A DNA stretch of 51,319 nucleotides from a virus, in the IMG/VR virus record IMGVR_UViG_3300027749_000155, positions 1-51,319 of that record. One strand, written 5' to 3'. Made by a program: the position numbers and the translations under genes. Of this stretch, positions 8,243 to 18,140 are shown in pieces (position 1 is the first letter of the stretch; every line of letters starts with the position of its first letter). A model generated the notes under the pieces. That model ran no database searches. It worked only from the letters and a program-made list of their open reading frames with translations, and had not been told where the DNA came from.

Positions 8243-10411
8243 TTACTTTATTAGATTTGCTATAATTTTAACAGCCGAACTTGCTATTGTTTGATTAATT
8301 AGAAGATCAATATTTGAACCGTTTACGTTAGCAACAAAATTTCCAAGAGGAGACACACTTCCGTTTGCGGCATTAGGAGATGCCACTGTACCAAATACTG
8401 TCACATAAGCAGTGGTATTATCATGTGCAATAAGCATATCTGCGATCTGTGTATTGCCTGTATTTTTAACTTGAACAGTAAATTTACCAGAAGAATAAGT
8501 TGCTTTAGGGAAACTATAGATAGGAATAAGACCAATAAATGTGCCTATATTTGCGTTCGATGACACATCAATAACATTTTCATTTTGAATTGTTATTGTG
8601 TTTGCAAAAGAAGATGTACCGATAACCGCAAATGTGTTTGCAAAACGAGAAGCACCAGAAACGTTTGCTGTACCAGTAACTGCTAACTTAGCATCGGGTG
8701 TGGTGTTACCGATGCCTGTATTGCCACCAGCATCAATACGCATACGCTCTAGCGCATTCGTTGAAAGCACCATCGAGGTGTTATCGCCATTATAAAGCGT
8801 CACAAGCCCTGTTGCTTGATTTTGAACAAGTTGAAGCCCTGTCCATCCTTGAGCGTTCATTGAAATGGTTGTCTGTGCTGAAGCACCAGTGTTCGAGTTG
8901 GTAACGATCAATCCTTCATTACCATTGGTATTCGCAGTTACAGAAAGTCTTCTTGTTGGAGTAGTTGTGCCTATTCCAAGATTACCGTTTGTGTCAAGGC
9001 GCATCTTTTCGGCATCATTAATATTAAAAGTAATCGTTCCCGCAGATGGACCATTGAGCGTTGTTGTAGTTGTGCTTCCAAATAATGAATAGTTTGTAGC
9101 ACTAGCAACAGTTGCAGAGAAAGCGATATAACCAGAAGTTTGTAATCCTAAGTTACCAGCAACAGACAACTTGTTTGTTGGAGTTGCTGTACCAATACCG
9201 ACTTCGCCAGTTGCCAAAACACGAACACGTTCAAGTGATGTGGTTAGCACTACGATAGGAGCGGCTTCAGTGGATTGAATAGTGAGAGCACCAGTACCGC
9301 GATGGATCATTGAACTGTTGGCATTTGCGCCAGTATCAGCGCGAATGAGTCTCAATCCACCTGTGTATGTCGCATCGCCCTGAAGGTCAATGTAACTGTT
9401 ACCATTTCCAGACCGTGCTTCACCAATTCTGAAATACTGATCAGCAGTGCTTTGTCCAGAAAGCACTGCATTTCCCACAACGTCAAATGCTTGTATTGGG
9501 GTAGTTGTTCCAACGCCTACTCTGTTATTAATTTGATCGACAAACAATGTGCCACTATCAACATTAAGATTCGCAGAATTAATATAGATAATATTGGCAG
9601 TGCTTGTCGAAGAACCACCAATGATAAAGAGTCCACTAGTATTTGATAAGAATCTGTAATCGTAATCATCAGCAAGTGGAGCCTTAAAGTCAATAAGACC
9701 GCCAACAGTTCCTCCAATTTCAATAGAACCTGTGCTATTGCTTTGCACATTAATGATAACTTGACCATTAGATGTGGCGTTGGCTGAATAGGTTGTGAAT
9801 TGTGTTGCATCTGTTAACGAATATGAATATGCACCATTTACAAAATATGTTGTCGCATTCGCAATAACATTTGCGCCTACTGACATTGCTATCGTATTAC
9901 CTGTGAAGATACCAGTTTTGAAACTTGTTGGCGTTACGTTGGCAGTTGATGTAGTGTTTGCGATCTGGATTAAAATAGGGCTAATATTTGTATTGACTTG
10001 TAATCCAGATTGGGTTATAATAGAAATTGAGTTAATAAGACTATTAGCAGAAGTATTACCGAAATATCCACCAATAGGTGTCATATAACTGAATGATGAA
10101 CTGTTAATAACCATTGAGTTAAGATTAGCAGCATTGTTATTAGAGACCATCGTATTCGTGCTGATCATCAGATTAGCATATTGACCGTTGACGTTACCGC
10201 CCTTGAGCCAGTTGCTTACAACTAGATTATTTGCACCAAACTGACCCCACAGTTGAGCCGTTCTGCTAACAGTAGAGTTTCCTGTATTAGCATAGGTTAC
10301 ATTTGCAGTAAGGATTTCTGTAGACAACGCATTAAGAAGTTCATTGGTTTCTAGCAACCAAATTTCAAAACTGTCTGTAATGATATCGACATTAGATACT
10401 TGTCTTGACAT
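8243..10411 (-). CDS. Large tail fibre / virion protein with GIGTTTP repeats, 722 aa
   Basis: The N-terminus ([20 protein letters not shown], then [14 protein letters not shown]) is a short helical module that opens long fibre proteins in T4-like marine phages. The middle is Asn/Thr/Ser-rich. Between about residues 295 and 580 there are repeated GxxGIGTxTPxxxLxV segments ([57 protein letters not shown]), a motif typical of fibre shafts and of proteins that carry S74 domains; here no S74 domain is present. The end ([19 protein letters not shown]) is beta-like. It overlaps the preceding 75-aa gene by 20 nt. A virion fibre role is well supported; its receptor is unknown. Confidence 0.82.
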   Translation of the reverse strand: MSRQVSNVDIITDSFEIWLLETNELLNALSTEILTANVTYANTGNSTVSRTAQLWGQFGANNLVVSNWLKGGNVNGQYANLMISTNTMVSNNNAANLNSMVINSSSFSYMTPIGGYFGNTSANSLINSISIITQSGLQVNTNISPILIQIANTTSTANVTPTSFKTGIFTGNTIAMSVGANVIANATTYFVNGAYSYSLTDATQFTTYSANATSNGQVIINVQSNSTGSIEIGGTVGGLIDFKAPLADDYDYRFLSNTSGLFIIGGSSTSTANIIYINSANLNVDSGTLFVDQINNRVGVGTTTPIQAFDVVGNAVLSGQSTADQYFRIGEARSGNGNSYIDLQGDATYTGGLRLIRADTGANANSSMIHRGTGALTIQSTEAAPIVVLTTSLERVRVLATGEVGIGTATPTNKLSVAGNLGLQTSGYIAFSATVASATNYSLFGSTTTTTLNGPSAGTITFNINDAEKMRLDTNGNLGIGTTTPTRRLSVTANTNGNEGLIVTNSNTGASAQTTISMNAQGWTGLQLVQNQATGLVTLYNGDNTSMVLSTNALERMRIDAGGNTGIGNTTPDAKLAVTGTANVSGASRFANTFAVIGTSSFANTITIQNENVIDVSSNANIGTFIGLIPIYSFPKATYSSGKFTVQVKNTGNTQIADMLIAHDNTTAYVTVFGTVASPNAANGSVSPLGNFVANVNGSNIDLLINQTIASSAVKIIANLIK

Positions 10412-10619
10412 TTCGGTTTCCGTCTATTAATTGAACTAGCAGATTTTTAATCTCGGTTATCTCATTCTCTAATGATTGCATTTTCTGTTGCAACTCGGCA
10501 TTCTTTTTGGCTTCCGCTCGCATCGCTAATATACGTTTGTAGCCTTCATCAGATGTATTTATGATTACTCCAGTGTCGATATTTTTTTTAAAACCAGGAA
10601 CATTAGTTTCCACAAGCAT
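10392..10619 (-). CDS. Small coiled-coil virion-associated protein, 75 aa
   Basis: An N-terminal segment (LVETNVPGFKKNIDTGVIIN) is followed by a long helix (residues ~30-65: ILAMRAEAKKNAELQQKMQS, ENEITEIKNLLVQLI) with heptad spacing of Leu/Ile, consistent with a trimeric or dimeric coiled coil. Similar small proteins precede the long fibre gene in T4-like cyanophages. Its start overlaps the stop of the 696-aa gene (TAATG) and its end overlaps the next gene by 20 nt. It probably links or helps assemble the fibre; this is inferred from form and position. Confidence 0.75.
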   Translation of the reverse strand: MLVETNVPGFKKNIDTGVIINTSDEGYKRILAMRAEAKKNAELQQKMQSLENEITEIKNLLVQLIDGNRNVKTSI

Positions 10620-12709
10620 TATGCAGAAACTCCGATCACTTGAATCTGACCAACTTTTGGTGTTACATATGTCTTATCAGCCAAAAGAACAATCTTTAAC
10701 TGCATAGAGTTGTAGGTATCATATTCAACAAGTGAAGTGCTGACATATCTAGCCACATTTGCATTAGCAATATTGTTCCATGCAATGGTTTTATATCTTA
10801 ACTTATCAACAGCCATGTTGCCGATGATGTTGATATTTGTGATTTTCTTATTGACAGTGATAGAAGTGCTATTCGAACTTAACGCAATAAACACTTCATG
10901 GTTATTCGGCAATAATGGATCATAAACTCTTACAAGATCACCAGTACCAACAGTACCAGATTGATCTGCCGAAGTGAGAATAACAGCATTTGCTGGATTT
11001 TGAACAGTGAAAGTTCCTGGTAAAACAGTAAGAGTTTCAGGATATTGTGGAAGCCCATAAGTATATTCAATATAATCTTTTTCGTCTGCACTATATTTTT
11101 CAAGATTATTCATAATTTCTAATGGCGTCCAAGACTTATCATCAAACGATTCTTTATCAGAAGAGTTGTGAATCTTAGCATAAACCTGAATGGAAGTTCC
11201 TGCTGGACGATATCCAGTTAGATAGACAAGCGTATCTTCGGCAAACTTGTTTTCAGCAAACGTGATCTTCTTAGAGATATATTTGCTTTCTGAAAGACCA
11301 TTCTTAGCCGTTTCAGTATCAAATCCTGTGCCATCTTTTGTGGTTGTTGACACTTTATTTTGATACACAAAGATGTCAAGTTCATCTGCGTTGATATAAG
11401 GAACAGAGAAACTTGTTGTTCCAGTTGTTGTTGTTGAGATAGCAACATTCACAACCATTGATTTTCTATTTGTGCCATAAAGCGTCAAGCCGAGTCCAGT
11501 ATCAACTTCTTGTGATCTCGAAAGAATATAGGCATCCCAGTTTGTTTGCGCTTCATTGTTGTAAAGGTTTAATAGACTACTTGTTGTATCAACCAAGTTG
11601 TACGTTTCATTAACAGTCTTATAAGAAATGGTATAACTTGATTGTGAAGAAGTCTTGAGGTGCAACTTAGGAGTTACGTTATCAGCCGAATATGCCCACA
11701 TAGACTTGAGGTTTGCACTAGCACCAGATCGTTCACCGATCAATCTTGTGCCTGTAACAAACTTAAAAGTTGCATTAGCAGCATTTGAATCTACGAGAAA
11801 TAGTTTCGTATTTGAACTGTTTGTATAATCTGTATAATCAACTTTACCGATTGGTGGAACTTTATAGTTGAAACCAGTTCCAGAGAATGATGGAACTGTA
11901 ACAAGTGTCATGCTTGTTGTGTTTGTAATACCAGCAATCTGTACAAGAGTTTTGAATGTCGCATTAGCCACAAGAATATATTGTCCTGCCGCATGATTTG
12001 TGAATGTTGTTCCAGAACCTGTAACAGTCGAACTCGAACTTGATACCGTAACTGTGCCAGTTGCGTTTGCAACATCTTGATATACAGTCTCGCCACCTAA
12101 GAATGAACCGCTTGTGCTTTCAATAGAAAAGAACTCGTAGTTTTTGTTTACAAAAGAAAAGTTTGTGTTATTGACGGTAAACTTGGCAATATTAACTTTA
12201 AACTTTAAATCTCTGTCTGTGTAAGCAGTCTTATCTGTTGCACTTGTAGCCTTATACATCATACCAATGAATCTGCCTTGAGAACCCTGTGATGCTGTTA
12301 TGGTTTTACCAGTTGTTGCTACAAGGGCATCATTCTGTTTATTGTACCAAATCTCAAATGCTGGATCATCATATTTAACAACGATGCCATATGATTTACC
12401 AGTCTTGACAATAACTGGAGCCTTGAACGAAACAGTTGTTGCGGTCATTGCATTCGTTGATGTATTGATTCTATCATAAGGAACAGTCGTGATCGAGTTA
12501 TTCATAACTCTTTCTGGGCTTGGCTGATCATTAGTGACCTCACAAATCCAAGCAGAAATACTTGGACCAGCAAGGTTGCTAATGTTGGAAGCAAGAGAAG
12601 GCTTGCCCTTAAAATAGAGTTCAACAGACGTAATCATAATCTCTTCTGCATTATTGACTGCATCAGGATTTACATAGAACGTTTGGATATAGTCAAAAAA
12701 TGCGGACAT
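10619..12709 (-). CDS. Virion structural protein of the baseplate-fibre interface, 696 aa
   Basis: The start (SAFFDYIQTFYVNPDAVNNA, then EEIMITSVELYFKGKP) is typical of a large structural protein found between the DUF4815 protein and the fibre genes in cyanophage-like T4 relatives. The chain is strand-rich, with a jelly-roll-like first ~180 residues (APVIVKTGKSYGIVVKY). Around 215-270 is a phage module with GTVTVSSSSSTVTGSGTTFT. The distal third contains AKIHNSSDKESFDDKSWTPL, a pattern common in baseplate outer proteins. No enzymatic motif is seen. AGAGGA lies 5 nt before the ATG. A role as a gp10-like fibre attachment protein is possible but not demonstrable from sequence alone. Confidence 0.8.
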   Translation of the reverse strand: MSAFFDYIQTFYVNPDAVNNAEEIMITSVELYFKGKPSLASNISNLAGPSISAWICEVTNDQPSPERVMNNSITTVPYDRINTSTNAMTATTVSFKAPVIVKTGKSYGIVVKYDDPAFEIWYNKQNDALVATTGKTITASQGSQGRFIGMMYKATSATDKTAYTDRDLKFKVNIAKFTVNNTNFSFVNKNYEFFSIESTSGSFLGGETVYQDVANATGTVTVSSSSSTVTGSGTTFTNHAAGQYILVANATFKTLVQIAGITNTTSMTLVTVPSFSGTGFNYKVPPIGKVDYTDYTNSSNTKLFLVDSNAANATFKFVTGTRLIGERSGASANLKSMWAYSADNVTPKLHLKTSSQSSYTISYKTVNETYNLVDTTSSLLNLYNNEAQTNWDAYILSRSQEVDTGLGLTLYGTNRKSMVVNVAISTTTTGTTSFSVPYINADELDIFVYQNKVSTTTKDGTGFDTETAKNGLSESKYISKKITFAENKFAEDTLVYLTGYRPAGTSIQVYAKIHNSSDKESFDDKSWTPLEIMNNLEKYSADEKDYIEYTYGLPQYPETLTVLPGTFTVQNPANAVILTSADQSGTVGTGDLVRVYDPLLPNNHEVFIALSSNSTSITVNKKITNINIIGNMAVDKLRYKTIAWNNIANANVARYVSTSLVEYDTYNSMQLKIVLLADKTYVTPKVGQIQVIGVSA

Positions 12710-12731
12710 TCATTCCTCTTGTTTTAAATAT

Positions 12732-12739
12732 TATTTATG
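12732..12739 (-). promoter_or_regulatory. Possible variant late promoter CATAAATA
   Basis: CATAAATA on the minus strand ends 22 nt upstream of the ATG at 12709, in the gap after the DUF4815 gene. It differs from the strict late consensus in the first base, so it is weak evidence for an internal start serving the distal fibre genes. Confidence 0.35.
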
Positions 12740-12747
12740 CTGTTGGA

Positions 12748-15700
12748 TTACTTATTATTGAGTCTAAAGTCTTGTCTATCCCCGTAAATATTACCAGCGC
12801 CAACAAAATCAACTGTCTGAACATTGGTGTCCGTCTTTGTATTTGTGGTATAATCTGGAAGTGTTCCTGTATTATAGTTATAATCATTAACTTTTGTATC
12901 TCCAACAGTGGTTGTTTGAGTTACATTAAGCGTGTCATATGATCCAGTAAGAGCATCCGTAAGACCAGAGTAATATTTCATTTCAATACTACCAGCAGCC
13001 TTAGAGTTTCCATCGCCATAACTTTGAATAGTGAACGATTTTGGTCCAGCAATCGCCGCAGCAAGTTTGTTCTGTTGCATTAGATCGCTCGTTGCTTCTG
13101 TGATACCAGCATCATAATAGAAATCAAACGTCAACGTTCCGTAAGCATCTGACAACAGACCTGTTCCTGAGTTTGTACCAGACGTTACCTTTTGAACACA
13201 TTTGCCAGTCTTATCAACATTATCAAAAATAAACTGATGGTATGTAGATGGCTTAAGACCTGTTACAGAAATCACAAATCTTTGAGCATCCGCAACATAA
13301 ACATCTGCATTATTTGAATAAAGATCGAAATTGGCAAATGTTGTTATCAGAGTGAATGTTTTTGGATTGACATCAAACACTGTTCCCAAATATTGGAAGT
13401 TAGTTGGTGTTGTTGTTGTTACCGTTCTTGTTGTTACTGTATCAGATGGATAGAACATCTTAAATCCATAAGAACCAGCCTTGCCTTGTGATTTACCATG
13501 GCGACCGCCCTTGTAAACTCGAACACGCACATATATTCCAAGACTTGGATCATGTGTCCAAAGAATCTTTTGACTATCTTCAATGTAAGGAATGCCAGCC
13601 GCATAGACGCTCTTTATATTCAAGATATCGATACTTTCTGCAACACCACCGCTGTATTGTGCATTAAGCCCTGTGATGCCCTTTGATGCATAAGCGGCTT
13701 GTCCAATCGCTTGAGCAGATGCTGAAGTGATCGTAGTTGTATATGGACCGCTAGCCGCTGTTCCTTGTGAAATCTCAAACGCCATATAGTTATCGCGATA
13801 GATTGCATAGAGTTCGGCTGGACCAGACAATGAACTAAACACATAGAAGAAGTCTTCATAAACAGAACCGTCTTCAGGAACATTTGCAAATGTCTTTTGT
13901 TGCTCTGTAACTTCGGCTGTTGTTTGTGATATAACTGGAACCGTAATATCTGTATTAGCGACTGTTGTATTAGCAGTTGTGTTAGATGTCGTATTAGCAG
14001 TTGTGTTAGCTGTCGTTGGTCCCACAATTTCAATAATACCATCTGTAGCATCATTCTGAGAGATAAGATTGTATTCAACATAAGGCATAGTCAGGATAGA
14101 TTCTGATGTACCAGAATCTGGCACAAGTTGGAAAATATGTTCAAACTTCTGAGTGCCTAGTGTATTATCAGTCACAGTGGCTTTAAACTCTGGGCTGTTT
14201 GTATCAGCAAAACTTAAATCAGTAAATGGATCAACAAAGAAACCAAACTTGAAGCGGTCAATAGCATTGCTAGCAGAACTAGGAATGAACTTGGCATTTG
14301 TGATTGCTTCAACTAGAGTAAACGAAACATAATATTCCAAATCTTTAATACGCTTTTCAAGAGAAGCGATATCATTCATCTGATAGTTCTTGATTTGAAT
14401 ACGAGCCTGTTGATTTTTATCCAGAGGAGTTGTAACTCTAAAGTTGCTTTTTCTTCTGCCATACTTCTCATTAGCAACACGAGTATCAACAATATCTACC
14501 ATCTCTGCTGAAAGTGAAGCAGGAAGAGATGGATATGGAGGAATAGTTAGATATTGAATAGTGATGCTGTCTCTTGGTTCGTCTGGGAATGCATTCAATG
14601 CACCGGGAACACCCTTGAGTGTTGTAAATCTACCATTCTTATCAAGAACAACACGATCATTACGCCCAACATAATAACTAATGTTTGCGGTCAAATCGGA
14701 GTTTGGCAATGGGAACTTTTGTTCAACAGCACTAAAACGATTTGCATCTGATGGTTCTGTTGGGTTAACAATAGACGTATTGCTCAGTTCTGAGGTAAGC
14801 GGAATGGTATTTGAAGATACTGGACGGAAGTCAAACTGATCTCTCAAGTCGTAATACTTGCCACTGATGCCTGTTGCTTCTGGGATTTCCATTGTGTGGA
14901 TTTCAGAACCAGTGGACAATGTGGCTAGATTAGCAGCATCATTTACATTATAAGAACTTACAGTCTTTACACCAGTACCTGAAGTAAATGCATCGTACTT
15001 AATCAGATAAACATCGTTTACAGAAGTGGCAAGTCTCTTTGGCTTCTTGTACAGATAAGAGATATCCAAATAATCTTCTGTTTGATTGTTATCAATATAG
15101 AAGTCGTTAGTGATATCAGCAACACCGTATGTATCAGCGGCAAAGTAAAGTGGTGCACCTGTGAATGTATGTGTCTCACTGATAGATGATGCGGTAATAG
15201 ACAACGCCGATCCATTACGAGTGGAAGCAAACTTTGATCCTGATGAGTTGGCAAGAACCGCATAATAGGTTGTATTGTTAGCCAAACCCGTTAAGATTGT
15301 TCCGTCTGTTCCAGTTGTATAGACCAAAGAATCACCGTTAGCAAATGGATTGTTTGGAATAGAAACAAAACTTGCTACGACACCAGTGTTTGCATTGAAT
15401 GTCTTGGCAACAGAAGCGCCATTTGCTTGATACACTTTTTTCAAGCGGAATGCATCAGCAACACCCAATACCCATGGACCAGTTGTTGTGGCAGCATTAT
15501 TAGCAGCACGAATTCTGGTGTAGATGTCTCTGTGTGATACTTTTGCGCCAGTTGATGTGTTGTTGGCTGTAACGTTATAAAGAACAGTGACGTTGGCTGA
15601 AGAAGGGCTACCGATAGAGTTGGCAATATTATTAGCCAGATTGATAGTCAACTGTTGTCCATTAGCCGCTACTGTAACTGTCCTTTCGCTTCTTCTACCA

Positions 15701-18135
15701 AATGAGATAGGAACATTATTAGGGAAGTAAAGAACAACGTTAGCATAAGCAAAAGTTGTGCCTACACTTGAATACATGTTCATGCTTGTAGCATTGATTA
15801 CTTGCCAAACTTGTTTTACTACAGATGCTGTAGAGTTTGCAATCTTGATATAGTCGCCTGTCTTAAACGAAGCAACAAAATTTGTCCCAATAATACCCGT
15901 AACTGTTGCACTAGCAGAAGATGTTGAAACGTTACCAGCAGCATTTGCTTGTGCTTGATAATCTGATCTTGGTATTACAATAATATCACGCTCTTGTGTG
16001 TCATTCAAAACACCACCAGCGTTATATGGGAAGTATTCACCAGCACCAACATTTAGATCAATATAACCTGTGGTGTTAGCCTGTTCTGTTTGGTTCATTG
16101 TTCTGTAAGTATAGGTAATGTTATTTGCATACTTAGTGGCATTTACTGTCTTAAACAAAAGACTGCTATCAGCACTGTCATTAAGAACTGTTGTTAGTCC
16201 ACCAGCATTTAGAAGAATATCAGCAATACCCTTTGTGCTTCCTGAGTAATACACTGAACGAACGTCTGCAAAGTTCTTACCAGTTGACATTACGATATCG
16301 AACAGATACATTCTATAAACAGCACCTGGCGCGCCTGGCTCACCGCTGTCATGAACTAACGAACGAATTCTTGCAACACCAATCTTATTTCCAGTTGGCG
16401 CGATTGAGCCAGTTGGCGTTGATGTCAAGAAGCCTTTTGCTGTATCATAAAGATCGATTTGTGCGCCATAGTTGAATTCAAACACGCCAGCAAGTTCTTT
16501 AACGCGGATGAAGTTTCCATATCCAACCTTGATAGAAGTTTCAACGTTGCTTACTGTATCAACTCCTTTGGCAATGTTGGCCGTATAGTTAGAAACAGTT
16601 TCAACTCTATAGCCATTGATGTATGCTAGACCTGGATCGATATAGATTTTGAATACAGATGGAGTTTCTGTAAATACGGTAGAATCTTTTGTGGTAAGAT
16701 TGAATTGGTCAAGCACATAGTTGCCAGACTCTTCATATGTTCTCTTAGCCATCTCATCGCCAAGAACGTTGTAAACGGTTTGCTTAGTTTGCTTATAAGC
16801 AGAACCATCGGCAAATTCTACGATTGGCAAGAAGTCTGTATTAGCGTCGGCATCAACCTTATCAAGAACCGTAAGAACAGGAGACAACTTCAAACGATCA
16901 GCGCCAGGAGCCGCATAGTTGAATGAGCCAGTTGCATTATCTAACAGAGTTGCGTCTTGATTGCTGTTAATGATTGATTCGCTTGTGTAGAATCCAACAG
17001 ACTTGGTAAAGCCTGTATTAGAATATTTGTTAACGATTGTTAACTGTGGATCAACTCTAGAGAAGAAACCTTTCTGATAGATCGTGCCTTCGTTGACGCT
17101 CATGCCATAACCAAAGCCGATTGACAACTGTGCAGAGTTTGCCACAGTGATGTTAGTCAGATAGTTTTGACCAGTGATATTCAGTTGTGTGATTGCAGAT
17201 GTGGTTGTTGCGCCATTGCTTGTAATAGAAGTTGTGACATGTGGCTGAATGTAATATCCGGCACCCATATTTGTTACAGCAATCGAAACAATCTTACCGA
17301 GAGAATCTGTGGTCAAAGAACCAGTCGCACCAGCACCGATAGTAGAGACGACATTCGCGCTTACAGAAGTTGTTGCATTTCTGATTGTTTCGCCAGCCGT
17401 AAATCTCCACTTGACTGTGTTAGCCGTTTGAAGGTCAATAGCAAGTGGCTTGATCTTAAGAATGAGTGCAGAAGCATTGGCTGTATTGTTGGCTTCAATG
17501 ATCGTAGCATTAGCAACACCATTCTGAATAACGTCATTAACGTTAAACGCACCACCAGCAAAGGCTGATCCGCCTGTTGAGTTCTGAACAGCAATAGCCG
17601 AAATAACCGCAATAGTATCAGAGTTAGAGAATCCTGTTGATCCGTCATTAACTCTCATATGGAAGATAGGATAAGATGGATCAAAAACAGTCAAAGTATC
17701 ATCTGCTGCAAACAACGAAGCGTTGCTTGTAATACCAGTACCATTATATTTAACAAAAAGTGTATTAAGATTTGGTGAACGCGACTCATAACCAACCGCA
17801 GTCTTAACAATAAACGCGCTCACATTAGCAGCATTCTTGACGTATAGGTTATTGTACTGAGTAATGTTTACAGGAGTTCCATCAGTTTCAACATCTTTAA
17901 TCTTGATATATGGAAGATTGTTATGAAGAACAATATTACAGCCTTCAATGATCGTACCACGCTTGAAGATGTTATCCCCAAACTTCTCGATTTGATTTTG
18001 AAGGATTGACTGGAGTTGATTTAACTCACGCGCCTGTACAGCCACACCTGGCTGAAACAGAATACGATGATAACTCTTCGCAGGATCGAAGTCGTCGTAA
18101 TATGGTGATACGTTTAAGTCGGTTTGTAGAGCCAT
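12748..18135 (-). CDS. DUF4815 giant baseplate-associated structural protein, 1,795 aa
   Basis: The N-terminus (DLNVSPYYDDFDPAKSYHRI, then GVAVQARELNQLQSILQNQI) is the hallmark of the DUF4815 family, very large virion proteins in T4-like phages. DUF4815-like core continues through ~1-700. Around residue 928 is a copy of the NPFANGDSLVYTTGTDG module also found in the gp7-position protein. RSNFRVTTPLDKNQQARI near 1225 precedes a coiled segment. A Thr/Asn/Ala-rich low-complexity linker (TANTTANTTSNTTANTT) lies near 1380. The C-terminal ~350 residues are beta-rich. Length and position directly after gp8 suggest it occupies the peripheral wedge/fibre-network position held by gp10 in T4, but homology to gp10 is not visible. 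It follows gp8 by 5 nt. Confidence 0.87.
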   Translation of the reverse strand: MALQTDLNVSPYYDDFDPAKSYHRILFQPGVAVQARELNQLQSILQNQIEKFGDNIFKRGTIIEGCNIVLHNNLPYIKIKDVETDGTPVNITQYNNLYVKNAANVSAFIVKTAVGYESRSPNLNTLFVKYNGTGITSNASLFAADDTLTVFDPSYPIFHMRVNDGSTGFSNSDTIAVISAIAVQNSTGGSAFAGGAFNVNDVIQNGVANATIIEANNTANASALILKIKPLAIDLQTANTVKWRFTAGETIRNATTSVSANVVSTIGAGATGSLTTDSLGKIVSIAVTNMGAGYYIQPHVTTSITSNGATTTSAITQLNITGQNYLTNITVANSAQLSIGFGYGMSVNEGTIYQKGFFSRVDPQLTIVNKYSNTGFTKSVGFYTSESIINSNQDATLLDNATGSFNYAAPGADRLKLSPVLTVLDKVDADANTDFLPIVEFADGSAYKQTKQTVYNVLGDEMAKRTYEESGNYVLDQFNLTTKDSTVFTETPSVFKIYIDPGLAYINGYRVETVSNYTANIAKGVDTVSNVETSIKVGYGNFIRVKELAGVFEFNYGAQIDLYDTAKGFLTSTPTGSIAPTGNKIGVARIRSLVHDSGEPGAPGAVYRMYLFDIVMSTGKNFADVRSVYYSGSTKGIADILLNAGGLTTVLNDSADSSLLFKTVNATKYANNITYTYRTMNQTEQANTTGYIDLNVGAGEYFPYNAGGVLNDTQERDIIVIPRSDYQAQANAAGNVSTSSASATVTGIIGTNFVASFKTGDYIKIANSTASVVKQVWQVINATSMNMYSSVGTTFAYANVVLYFPNNVPISFGRRSERTVTVAANGQQLTINLANNIANSIGSPSSANVTVLYNVTANNTSTGAKVSHRDIYTRIRAANNAATTTGPWVLGVADAFRLKKVYQANGASVAKTFNANTGVVASFVSIPNNPFANGDSLVYTTGTDGTILTGLANNTTYYAVLANSSGSKFASTRNGSALSITASSISETHTFTGAPLYFAADTYGVADITNDFYIDNNQTEDYLDISYLYKKPKRLATSVNDVYLIKYDAFTSGTGVKTVSSYNVNDAANLATLSTGSEIHTMEIPEATGISGKYYDLRDQFDFRPVSSNTIPLTSELSNTSIVNPTEPSDANRFSAVEQKFPLPNSDLTANISYYVGRNDRVVLDKNGRFTTLKGVPGALNAFPDEPRDSITIQYLTIPPYPSLPASLSAEMVDIVDTRVANEKYGRRKSNFRVTTPLDKNQQARIQIKNYQMNDIASLEKRIKDLEYYVSFTLVEAITNAKFIPSSASNAIDRFKFGFFVDPFTDLSFADTNSPEFKATVTDNTLGTQKFEHIFQLVPDSGTSESILTMPYVEYNLISQNDATDGIIEIVGPTTANTTANTTSNTTANTTVANTDITVPVISQTTAEVTEQQKTFANVPEDGSVYEDFFYVFSSLSGPAELYAIYRDNYMAFEISQGTAASGPYTTTITSASAQAIGQAAYASKGITGLNAQYSGGVAESIDILNIKSVYAAGIPYIEDSQKILWTHDPSLGIYVRVRVYKGGRHGKSQGKAGSYGFKMFYPSDTVTTRTVTTTTPTNFQYLGTVFDVNPKTFTLITTFANFDLYSNNADVYVADAQRFVISVTGLKPSTYHQFIFDNVDKTGKCVQKVTSGTNSGTGLLSDAYGTLTFDFYYDAGITEATSDLMQQNKLAAAIAGPKSFTIQSYGDGNSKAAGSIEMKYYSGLTDALTGSYDTLNVTQTTTVGDTKVNDYNYNTGTLPDYTTNTKTDTNVQTVDFVGAGNIYGDRQDFRLNNK

Positions 18136-18140
18136 CTACG